A stretch of 64,000 nucleotides of DNA from Argopecten irradians (Eukaryota > Mollusca > Bivalvia > Pectinida > Pectinidae): positions 22,241,655 to 22,305,654 of the forward strand of contig NC_091137.1 in the NCBI RefSeq assembly GCF_041381155.1, given 5' to 3'. The position numbers and the translations under genes were made by a program. Below are positions 37,040-48,782 of this stretch, in pieces. A model generated the notes under the pieces. That model searched no databases. It was given only the letters and a program-made list of their open reading frames with translations, and was not told where the DNA came from. Every line of letters begins with the position of its first letter. The first letter of the stretch is position 1.

Positions 37040-39041
37040 CGGTGTAACGTTGAAAATGGACCCCCGTTGAAAACTGACCTCGGGTCATTTTTCAACGTTA
37101 AAAAAGGACCCCGAAAACCGTTGAAAACTGAACTTCAAGTGCACTTTTTACACCGACCCGTTGAAAATTGACCCCGTTGAAAAGTGACCCCATAAGAACT
37201 CGTTTTTACACAACACAACACGACACCAAAACACCACGAAACCACACAGCATGACACAGCACAGCAACACACCAACACTACACAGCACAACACCACACAA
37301 CAACACATCACACCATACAACAGAACACAGCAAAAAAACACAACAGAACACAACACAACATCACACAAAATAACATCACGCAACACAACAACGCATCACA
37401 CTAAACACAACATCACACAACCACACAACACAGGACAACATTACAAAACAACACGACACAACATCACAACAAAACATCACACAACACAACAACAGACAAC
37501 ACCACAACACACAACCACGCAACAACAATAAAACAGCATCCAACAGCAACACAACAACACTCAACAACACTACACAACACAACATCACACAACACAACAG
37601 CACATCGCACAACATAACACAAATACACAACACACAAACACGCAACAACAACACAACAACATCCAACAACAACACACAACACCACAAAAACACAAAACAC
37701 CTCACAACACAACACAACATAACAACAAAACATCACACAACAACACATAACACAACACACAACAAAACCACAACACACAACCACGCAACAACAATACAAC
37801 AACACCCAAAAACTACACAATAACACACAACAACACAACACACGACAAAATCACACAGCATAACACAACACAAAATCACACAACAAAACATCACACAACA
37901 ACACAACACGACAACACACAACAAAACCACACCACAACACACAACAACAATACAACACCACCTAACAACACAACACCCGACAACATCACACAACATAACG
38001 CAACAACACATCACAAAAACATCACGTAACAACACATTACACAAACACGGAACAACAACACAACACACAACAACACAACACAAAACACAGCCACACAGTA
38101 CACAACAACATACAACACAACAACACACCAATGACACACAACATAATAACATGACACAACCACACATAAATACACAAAATAACACAACACACAACAACAC
38201 AACACCACACAACATAACAACACAACAACAAAACAACACACAACAACACCACACAACAAACAACACACAACACAAAAACACACAACCACAAAACAACACA
38301 ACAACACAACACAACCATACGCATAACACAACATAACTGATACATACGCAGATATATAATACATGCATTCTTATATTGCAGGGAATAAATAAATATTAAC
38401 AATTACTGAATATCTGACAAACGTTAAATCGTCGAAAATATTATTATAAAAAATCATTAAGAAACAAATTAATAATATCCCATAATTATAGTTTTGTAAC
38501 ACTATCCACTGGTACTCGGAAGTGAACACCACACAACAACAATGCATTTTTATTTACTACGTTACCTCATTGTTATAAAGCAAATCCTCAGTTTGAGAAT
38601 AATTAAATTAACATTATCTACACGGACGAACAAAATAACTGTAGAAAAAATGAAAGTTTTGTAGTGCCGTATTCTCCATAATAAACATACAAGCACCTAA
38701 AATATTTAAATGAGGTATTTGTTACGATGATTTCAATTCAAATCGAGGAGATTACGTAATTTTAATACAATGGCGATAACAGAATTCGAGAATTATGTTT
38801 GTGCAACAGTTATATATGTGAATGTACTAGGGTCATATTTCAACAGACCATCCGTTGATAGTTTGCCAAGGTCATTTTTCAACGGTCATTTTTCAACAGA
38901 CCTGTCGTTGAGAATTGACCCTAGACACTGTCAATTTTCAACGGCATGTTCAATTTTCAACGGCATTCGGGGTCCGTTTTCAACGTTAAAAACTGATCCG
39001 AGGTCGATTTTCAACGGAGGTCCATTTTCAACGTTACACCG
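37040..39041. mobile_element. 2.0-kb fold-back element built from cgttgaaaa motifs around an A/C-rich core
   Basis: Inverted ends: left cggtgtaacgttgaaaatgg, right ccattttcaacgttacaccg. Both arms (37040-37200 and about 38840-39041) contain many copies of cgttgaaaa or its inverse, spaced 12-35 bp apart. The core 37207-38336 is almost only A and C on the plus strand. No target duplication longer than two bases could be fixed, and no coding sequence is present. Confidence 0.82.
37207..38336. repeat. 1.1-kb A/C-only low-complexity tract
   Basis: Long stretch made of acaac, acacc and similar 5-6-base words with very few G or T on the plus strand; units are irregular in length. Large minus-strand open frames rich in C and V here are artefacts of the composition. 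Confidence 0.95.
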
Positions 39042-39368
39042 ACTACGGCGGGATTGACAAAGGTAACATATCAACATTCATATGACACATCCCAAACACA
39101 CCTGACCCACCCCCTGTGGTGTACAAAGTAACACCCCGCAGAGGGGATGGGAGATGCACGTGTAATACTCCGCGGGGATATGTGTGGAGTATACAGGCAA
39201 ACTGCAAGTCAATTGCAACAGCGACATCAAAAGATCAGATAATGATACAATTCTGGAATTTGCGAATGTGATTTAGTATGTTCTTTATTTGTATTCTCAA
39301 TTTGTTTTTAGCAATATTAGCTCTACATGCAGAGCTAATTAATGTTGTTCGCTACTCAATATGCGACG

Positions 39369-40185
39369 TTAAAGGCCCACTACCTTTCCGGAGGAAAACA
39401 CAAAGGTTTCTTAAAAACATCAATAACATCAGAAATTATATACCAATGGCCTAAGATGAGGTTACAACACCAAACAATCTTTGGATTGTTCATCGAACAA
39501 AGTGTAAAACATTTGAAAAACACGTCGCTTATCTAAAAGAATGAATGCTGTCTCAATTCACGCAATGTTACCCAGTAAAAATATGAATTCGTATTTTTTT
39601 GGCAGTTGTTTTAAAATTATCTTTGAGAAAAGCTATCTGCGATCATGTCATAATATCCATTTCATAAAGAGTGCAATGTCATTTAGTAATATTCAGGGGT
39701 ATTTTTAATCAACTTGTTCAGAAGGTGATGATACGTGTAGTATTAAAGTGAACAGTCGGGCAAGGATGGCTAAAGTCGGTAAAAATGGTGTGAATGTATC
39801 CAGTATAATTTCTTATGAAATGGAAAAATAAGATCTCTCGTCAAAATCTGTCTGCGTACGAAGAAATTAATTTAAAGTATGGAAATTCTAAAACGTCCTC
39901 CCGGCTCACTATGTCCGTGGTTACATTTCCACGCAGCCTCGCTTTCAATGCTTTCAAATTTTCTTTACTTAATGGTCAGAACTGGGAAACTAAGCAGAAC
40001 TTGGCCGTCGTATTAATATGTGAGAACTTTTGGAAGGCCAATGAACGCATTTAGACTGGTTTTCTTTGCCCGACTATTCACTTTAACGGTAAGTTTATAA
40101 ATTTTGCGACTCTACAAAATTATCGATCTCGTTTTACATTCCAATTTTACAAATTAAAAGTTTCGGAAAGGTAGTGGGCCTTTAA
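39369..40185. mobile_element. TTAA-flanked MITE family E, occupied by a second element
   Basis: Ends aggcccactacctttccg and cggaaaggtagtgggcct, each bordered by TTAA (39369-39372 and 40182-40185). At 39743-40086 it contains another TTAA-flanked element. An inverted partial relative without that insertion lies at 40913-41045. Its open frames have no recognised domain. Confidence 0.87.
39743..40086. mobile_element. TTAA-flanked MITE family F, nested copy
   Basis: Ends agtgaacagtcgggcaa and ttgcccgactattcact, bordered by TTAA at 39743-39746 and 40083-40086. The right two thirds match both arms of the palindrome at 45131-45677, so this copy lacks most of its left arm. It lies wholly inside element 39369-40185. 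Confidence 0.88.
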
Positions 40186-40912
40186 TGTATCGGTACTTTT
40201 TTTTCTTAAATGTGAACACATGGCATCTAGTAAGGAAATGAAATTCGTCCTCAATCATTGAAAAATGAACATATCTTCTGATTTCTGAAGATTGTGTAGA
40301 TTACTAGTTTCCCCTTGTGCTTTCTTATTTACCTGATATATCCAGTCCGTCATTGATGAATTTCAGAAACGGCTGGTCAATAAAATAAACACACATGAGC
40401 AAAATGTCCATCTTTGGGCTTTTGGTGTTAATTTTAGTAATAACCATATGTATATTACATACATAGCACCATCTGATAGGTGGCATAATATAAGTACAAG
40501 TAGCTATAACAATAATATTCTGTAATCTTTTAATAGTGGAAATTGTGTCAGAGATCCGGATCAACCCGATCGATCGAATAAAAAAATAGGAATCTGATAA
40601 ACTGATAGTATATATTGCTATGCTTATAGTCTACATGATTGCGTAGAATGCTTTTTTTGCACTCGATAATATTTGGAATTTTCCGGTTACCCGTCAATAG
40701 CTTTTTCAAGGATTTATAAGTGAGATTACGTCCTTGGCTTTTTTAAATGTAGAATTTTGGTAGGTGATGATTTTTATATTAAAAAAATATATCGAACAAG
40801 TAAATCCGCATTAACTTTGTTTTGTATATAAAAATGGTTTTAGATTATCTACTTGTTTCAGATATCTCCCCAAAACACAGTAGAAATTATCGAGTCCCCA
40901 TAGCATTCCTTG

Positions 40913-41110
40913 TCGGAAGGCCCACTATCTTTCGGAAACGGCTCATTGTGGGGAAATGAAATGTAAAATTAGATTGAAAATTTTGTAGAGTCGCAAAAGT
41001 TATTAGCTTACCGTTAATGATACATTAAAAATCACCTTCTGAGGAATTAAATTAAAATATATTAAATGTTTATTTTCAATAACTCCGGCCGTCTTGTGTT
41101 TCCCACCGTC
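40913..41110. mobile_element. Partial inverted copy of family E without the nested insertion
   Basis: Reads ggaaggcccactatctttcg, then ttttgtagagtcgcaaaag, then accgTTAAtgatac and atcaccttctga. Compared in inverted orientation with 39369-40185, the sequence passes straight through a single TTAA where that copy carries the family F element. The far end is too diverged to place exactly. Confidence 0.7.
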
Positions 41111-41869
41111 TTCCTTCATAGTTGCGACGATTACCTCCCTTGACTTGACTCTTTGCTGTAGTGAGGAAGTAAAAGTACTCGACCAAAACAACAAGAATTC
41201 TTGACAAGGCGACTTCACATGTTAATAATACCTTGTTAATTGAAAATTTGGAATATCGCATCCAGGTAATATACGTACTGATGAAAACACAAGTCGAAGA
41301 TGCGATTTACAGATGATTGCTACTTACGTAGTAATGCGATCACCACCAGAAAGCAGGGAATATGAAAGTGGGCGTACAGCTGTCACTTGATCAATTCGCC
41401 CCTTCCAAGCGGCGTACCCAAGCTAATATATTTTTGTATATACTTTTTATCCTGTTTTTACCTCGGACTCTTCCTCTACTACTACAATTTTTTTCCCCAT
41501 TTTGTCCAAATTTTACCTGACTACTAGGACTAGCACTGAATTTGTGTATTCAGGTACCTGGCCAACACTTAATTTACGTCAACCTACTACAAAGTCTAAG
41601 GTTAACACTTTCTTAACCTAAATCATACAAATGCTTAACAGATACAAATAAAATGTTTGTAGAATCAAAGAAATTAATTGTAAAACAAGACTATTTTAAA
41701 TATAATGGTCCAGTTGACTGTGTGATAGCTACAGTGAGAAAAAGACTTGAGTATTAACCTTAACATCAGACTTATATTGGCAACATCTGTAACAATTAAG
41801 GCAAACACCACTCTTAGCTTTTTAACGACGAAACCTTAAAATAAACTCCAAATGCATAAAAGAACAGGC

Positions 41870-42110
41870 ATTTAAATCATTAGTGAGACCATCTGTTGAA
41901 TATGCATGTACCATTTGGGACCCTTATCTCAAAACTGACATCTCCAAAATTGAAATGGTCCAACTATAAATCGACATCAATACAGGAAAATGTCATACTT
42001 TCCATGTACGATTATAGACTGGAACAACCTCACATCCAATACTGTACATACCAAAATTTTAGACAGCTTCAAAAACTCTCTCTCATCTTCTAAACTGTCA
42101 ACGTCAACGT
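41870..42110 (+). pseudogene. LINE reverse-transcriptase C-terminal remnant
   Basis: Plus-strand text gives LVRPSVEYACTIWDP followed by KIEMVQL, then after stops and a deletion a frame with SYFPCTIIDWNNLTSN and LDSFKNSL. This is the usual end of non-LTR retrotransposon ORF2 proteins (Jockey/CR1-like). No 5' part is present; it is a short dead 3' fragment. Confidence 0.8.
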
Positions 42111-42590
42111 CAAACGTCAACTATGTTTTTAACCTTATCTATTTCTATGTGGCTATTTCTTTTTTTTTGCAAGTAGTATATTCTATTTGTAGATAATTAT
42201 TTATTTAACACATTGTTTTTCTTCAATTATTCTCATTAGTTTTTAAACTTTCACTAACGGTAAAGTATGAGATAATGTCATTATGATTGTCAATATGAAT
42301 ATAATATTTGCAAGAGTCGAAACAGGGTTTCTTCTAAATCTGTACCTTGTGATATGTTTTTTTGTTTTTTTTTTATTTGATAACAATACACTGTATTTTC
42401 ATTACAAGGGCAATTATCATGACTATAAATTAAACAAAAAAATTAAAATGAAAAAAAAAAATCATCAGTAACATATACATGTATATCAAATAATGAAATG
42501 ATTTTCATTTGCAGATCTGTTTCTGTTAAGCTGGAATAAAGATGGGATACAGATTTGACATAGACTGGTGTAGCTGACTCACCTAATACC

Positions 42591-45500
42591 ATGACCAGTG
42601 CAGTGCCCTTTATGCAGAAGAGAAGTGGGAATGCCCAGTCCCCAAGGGGAGGGGCAGTCGTCTCCTCCTCCCCCGGGAACTCACCACATGTCGTCAACTC
42701 ATTTCAGCCAAACAGTCGTAAAACTGTTGAGGACATCTTAGGTAATTTGGTTATTTTCACCATTTCAACATTCGGTACATTTGTGCTACAATCTTCTTGT
42801 GATTTATCTGACAAACTCTAGTAGCTAGCAACATAGGCTTAACCATATTATATAATCAAATGATTTACTATTAGTAAAAGCAAATCTTTATTGCTTGTGT
42901 TTACTGGAATGTTCAAGAGGCTGACTCATACCAGAGTACAATATCAACATGGATCACTGTATTATATCAATGGAAGATGACTTGAACAAACAAGACGTTA
43001 ATTTCACTTTTTTTACAGATTGTCTGAAGGACTTGAAGTCAGATTTTGAAGCCAACAGTCAACCTATAACTGATGACAACCAGACCCTTCATCGCTTCTG
43101 TGCCAAACTGGAATATCTTCTACAGGCCAATATGAAGGGTAGGACAGACATGACCAACAGGCATCTTATCATTGCATTGTTATTCTGATTCTCTTTAATT
43201 TTCCATATTATTGTAAACTACTTGTACTGCTAAGCAAGATTGATTGTACAATATACATTTGTAACAGGAGGGGAAAGTGTAGATAACTTTCTACAAGTAT
43301 GCCAAATTTGATTAAAATCCACGCCTAGATGAGATCAGGAAAAATCTAATAAAAAATGTAAAATTACATAGAATATATAGGGAAAAATAAAAATTACGAA
43401 GACTTTTGGCACATGGCTGTAGATCTGTTCTTTTCTCTTTTTTTTTTCATTTGAAGTAATATTGTAATGACATATGGTTATTCTACAGAATACGAGCGTT
43501 AGGTGCATATCTTCTTAAGACCTCGATCAGACCAGTTAATTTTAGTTAGCAAAAACATATTCTAGATCTATTACATAAAATTTTGTAGATTACCTTGGAT
43601 CTCTTTTCCTTAGGTTTGAGCACCTAATTAGTTTATTTATTCACTCTGACACACAACAGTGTGTTACAAGATGTCAAATGATTACTTATTGTAATACATA
43701 GTCATACACGACACATGGCGTACACTCTAATTTAAATATCAGAGTTCTTTAATCAATGCATGATTTGAAAAATTAACAAGAACATTAAACAGTCAATGAA
43801 TAAGAGCAGTAACATATATATATGACTTGATCTATAAAGATCAAGGACCTATATGAGTATATGAGAAGGATAAGTCACACTGGGTTTTGGGGAAGTCCAA
43901 GACAGGCGCTTTTGTGTTTGTGCACTGACCGTGACGTTGGGCGACGCCTGATCCTTTGATTTAGCTTGCAGGTGCGAGGGTTACCGTCTTACTTTCTGAA
44001 GCGGGTCGTCATTGCAAGAGCTGTGGTATTTTTTAAAGAAAATTTAAGACATATCCTCTAAATCTTCCGTTATTAAAGCAAGTGATAAGCGTTATGAAAT
44101 TTAATAAACTTTACAGAGGTGTTTCATTTGATTCGATAAGATAAGTATTTATTGAGAAAAATGGTTTTTATTCCCGGTTCATAAGCGTCTCGCGTGGTGT
44201 TTAATAATGTAAAGAGACAGTCACGTATCCTTCTCACTTATAAATCCTTGATAAAGATTAATATCGAATAATACATGTAATTTTTCTAAATCTGCAAATT
44301 TTTTAATAGGTTTTATCATTAAATATCTTGAACATTCGTTGCATTTTTTCTTGACTTGGGTGTGTATAGGCCTAGTAGTATTTTTGAATAAATGTATTTC
44401 TTAAAGTGATTCACCGATTCCCATTCAGACACTTACTAACCACTTCCGGTAATAAGTATGGTTAGCATAGTGTATCGTAGACAAACCTTTTTCTTTTATT
44501 GTAAAAGGTCGTCATCGGTCCTTATCCAAATTATTATTGTTTGGTCTCTGTTGGGATTGCCTGCTTTAAGATACGAGTTTATCTATCGTTTATATGATAT
44601 GTATGAGGTGCGGTGCTGAGGAAAACTCGGCTATGCTTTCGTTGGGCTACTACACAAATGACAATTTCAACAAAATGTTAGTACGAGTTACTTCCCTTGG
44701 ATAGAATTAATTTGGAATGTCAATAATATCCAAAATCATACGTAAGTCAACAATTTATATAAATATAAAAAATATGAGAAATATTTAAACATGGATATGT
44801 TGACCATAAGATGTTTTTGTTAGTAAATTATAACATCAGTTACTGTATATTTATAATTGTTTGAGAACCTTAGTCACCTCACATTAGTCATACCAGATTT
44901 TATTTAAATTCTTTCGGGCAGGTATAGAATACTAGCTTTGCGCAGTGGCGGTACCATAGTCGATGAGGATTTTCCGAGACGTGGTTATTGCTAGTTGAAA
45001 ACTATACCCAATACCCCGCACTGTGGCCTGAAATATGGCCGCAAGTGCAATTTTTGAACGCTCCTACGGGAGCAACTAAAATCCAATGTAAAAATAGAAA
45101 CCTGGAGATTGAAGGAAGCACAGCAGGAATATAAAGTGAATAGTCGGGCAAAGAAAATCAGTCTAAATGCGTTCATTGGCCTTCCAAAAGTTCTCAAATA
45201 TTAATACGACGGCCAAGTTCTGCTTATGTTTCCCAGTTCTGACCATTAAAGTAAAGGAAAGTTGAAAGCATTAAAATCGAGGCTGCGTGGAAATGTAACC
45301 ACGGACATAGTCAGCCGGGAGGACGTTTTAGGATTCCTATACTTTAATCTGATTTCTTCACACGCAGACAGATTTTGGTGAGAGATTTTATTTTTCTATT
45401 TCATAAGAAATTATAATAGAATATCTCTCGTCAAAATCTGTCTGCATACAAAGAAATTAATTTTAAGTATATGAATCCTTAAACGTCCTCCCGGCTGACT

Positions 45501-48500
45501 ATGTCCGTGGTTACATTTCCAAGCAGCCTCGCTTTCAATGCTTCAACTTTTACTTATTTCAATGGTCAGAACTGGGAAATGTAAGCAGAACTTGACCGTC
45601 GTATTAATATGTGAGAACTTTTGGAAGGTCAATGAACGCATTTAGACTGGTTTTCTTTGCCCGACTATTCACTTTAAGATATAGTAAGACCAGAATTCTG
45701 ATAATATATGGAACATTTTAAAGGTAAAACTTCAATTTTAACTTAATTTACAGATAAGTTGACACTGCTGGGGAGAAAAAAAGACTACTGGGATTATTTC
45801 TGTGACAGCATTGGATCAACGAAGGGAGTCAATGACGGAATAAAATATGTCAAGACAATTGGAGACGTAAGTTTACAAAAAAACAAAAAAATAATGATAA
45901 TAATAAAATTCTGTATAAATGATTTCAATAAATGATAAGTTAATGGTGAAGAAAGACATTGAAATCCAATCTGTAGGTGTGAGGAAATGAGAATGGTTTG
46001 CAGGTTAGAACTCTAATGATCTGTGTATACACTTTACATAACATACTATAGGAACAGTGTGTTTCCTTATCCATTAAGGCCGTGATAGCACAGATGATCA
46101 GAATATTTATTTATCCTGTGGTATTTATTTTGTCAATTGACCTACTAAAATGCTTTAAATGATGGCTTTGTTGAAGGGACACCCTCCGTATATGCTTAGT
46201 TAATTTAACACTAGCTAGCTGCCTATAACAGGAATCTTTGTTAAAAATAAAGCTGTCTTTATAACTTTTTGTGGGATGGGCATCCTATCCAACAGGCAAT
46301 GAAACCATCATCAGTAATTAACAAATTTCTATATTGGTGTTGCAGCAAACTTACAGTAGGCCTTATAGTAGTGATATGATTTTGTTGGTATGTTTCAGTA
46401 CAAGACGTCTATTGGTAAGGGAAGAGCTTTCTTGAGATTTTGCCTCATGCATAGCAGAATGGCAGATAGTATACAGCAGTGTACAATGAATGGCAAGGTT
46501 ACCAGGTAATATAATCATAATGGGATTGAGTTTTTACCTTTTAATTCACACAAAGTTCTATAATAATGGTAGTAGAGTTACTTTTAAGCTTAGCTTTTCA
46601 CTATTAATTTAGGTACCCATTCTCATCTACCTGAGTTATTTCCCTTTATGTCACACATATAATGTACACATACATATTTTATGGTATAGTCTAAATTATT
46701 TCAGTGTTTTTTTGTGCCAGAAATGCTGTGCTATAATATGATTGTGTTTAGTATAGTATAGTTTCTATGTAATGTCTATACAGCTAATACGGATATAGCA
46801 TGATCAATTTATCATTGTACTTACAACCTGATCAAGATCTCTTGTGTAGTAAAATTGTATGTGTACTGTATATAGATTTATAGGGATATCTTGCTGTATA
46901 ATTGAAACAAAATATTAATATATGGGGACTGAAAATATTTCATAAGAACAAAATGCATTTCCCATGTTTGTGGCTTGTTGAAAAGGTATATAATATATCT
47001 CCTCATCACATGACATTTGATATGATTTCAGTGATTGGTTCCATCCCAAATCAGTCTGGTTACAACATGAAGAACGTAACAACATTATAAGTGCACTGTA
47101 TGACCTCAACGACATCCAGTTCGACCTTGCTGCTAGAGGTTATGACCTTGACAATGCCTGGCCTTCATTTGCGAGGTTTGTATCTGAGCAACTCGGGAAA
47201 GGGCAATCAATATCTTAATGTTCTCAATATCATATGATAAACTTAATCAAAAGATTTTATGAAGATCGTGAAGGAAATACTTTGAGATTTCCCCCAAATT
47301 CTGTCATTTGAAGTTTATTATTTCACAATGAAAATACATGTATACTGATGGGAAATGGTTCAATGAATGTCATTATAATCATAACCTTTGATAGGTATTT
47401 CTTAGTATCTTAATTTATATAACAGAAAATTGAAATACTTGAAATTATTAAAAGTGAAGACCATGAAAAAAAACATGCATATAAACTAACCTGTGTTCAA
47501 AATGTACACAAATTAAACTTATAATTTGAAATATGAAATATAGTTTAATCTAGCACGACAAATTTGGATACAATAGAACACTTTCCTCTGATATCCCTAC
47601 AGGAAGAACCTAAGCAGTGGAAACAATTGGAACTTGACCAGTAGAACATCGAGTATGTCCAGTCTGATGAGTATACCTAGTCAGGTCAGTGGTCACTCTT
47701 GTTTTGTTTTATTGACATGGTCAATTTTCGTAGATGTTCAGATATGACCAGTCTGACACCAAGACTATGACACAGTCTAGAGTATTAACTGTATGTGGTA
47801 AGTTTAGACTTTGCCAATCACAGATGGCAATATGAAACTCTCCATAGCAAAACATTATGAAAGTTGAGGTGTATCAAAGTTCTCTGAATTAAGCAACTTA
47901 ACGTTGATAATTCTTTCCTATGGAAAAGTTAAGGATTTTCTTAAAATTAAGCAATGCTGATGAGACTGGGCCAAGAATATGACTGTAAAATACAGTTTAT
48001 AAAAAAGCTCCATGCATGTAATCAAAGGTTGTAATGGTAGAAGCTTAATTTGATAAGGAAAAAATGTCTGATCTGACAAATCTTACACCTTGCTGAACTT
48101 CATCAAGGTTAATTTATACAGGGTTTTTCTGTTTAATGTTGCTGTTTATTTTCAGGACCTGAACTCATCGAGACATGGCTTATCCAGCACCCCTAATGAT
48201 TCTGACATAGACCATCTGACCTCGGACAGCATGCACGCTGACCTTCTGGATAAGATGGAGGCCTTGGAGCAACAGAAGATGAGTTTTCAGCAGTCAGTTA
48301 TAACATCTCAGGGAGAACTAGGCTTACTACAGGATCAGTATAAACATCTAAAGGCTGACCACGAGTCTCTGACCGCTGACCACCAGTCTCTGAATGCTGA
48401 CCACAAGGAAATCCACCAGAGGTAAGAAACTGAAGATTATAAGAAGAGCTGTATTGTTTTCTGATTTCTTTGATTAAATTGTCTTGTTTCACTAAGTAAT

Positions 48501-48746
48501 GTCACTTTAGATTAAATTTAAATTTCAAATTAAATTATAGAAATGAAAAAAAACCCAGTAACAATGAAACTTCATTGTAGGGACTATAAGGGGGGTATAT
48601 TACCACCACCCCTTCACCTCTGAGTGTCAAGTTTGATTATTATTATAAGTGGTAATCTGTCTGATGCTGACAATAGTTTGACAGCTTTTCGCGGACTGAG
48701 TTGTAAATTTATTGCTGTAGTTTGTTATCCCCCGCTTTCTCCGAAA

Positions 48747-48782
<36 letters not shown>

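Larger units (their letters stand above)
43019..47175 (+). other. RUN-domain exons of the FYCO1-like gene
   Basis: Exons 2-5. They encode [20 protein letters not shown], where the conserved ITDD precedes [13 protein letters not shown]; then [18 protein letters not shown]; then [20 protein letters not shown]; then [22 protein letters not shown] domains bind small GTPases; in FYCO1 this region is implicated in Arl8/Rab interaction. All positions typical of the family are kept and there is no sign of decay. Confidence 0.9.

Noticed and set aside
37135..38402. Several minus-strand frames rich in cysteine and valine
   Set aside because: They arise from the A/C-only tract read on the other strand; composition alone explains the lack of stops.
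37022..39060. Terminal repeats of an LTR retrotransposon
   Set aside because: The ends are inverted, not direct, and no pol-like sequence lies between them.
42949..43018. Extending FYCO1 exon 2 upstream to the ATG at 42949
   Set aside because: A good polypyrimidine-AG acceptor at 43018 joins in phase to exon 1; the upstream part is not similar to the family.
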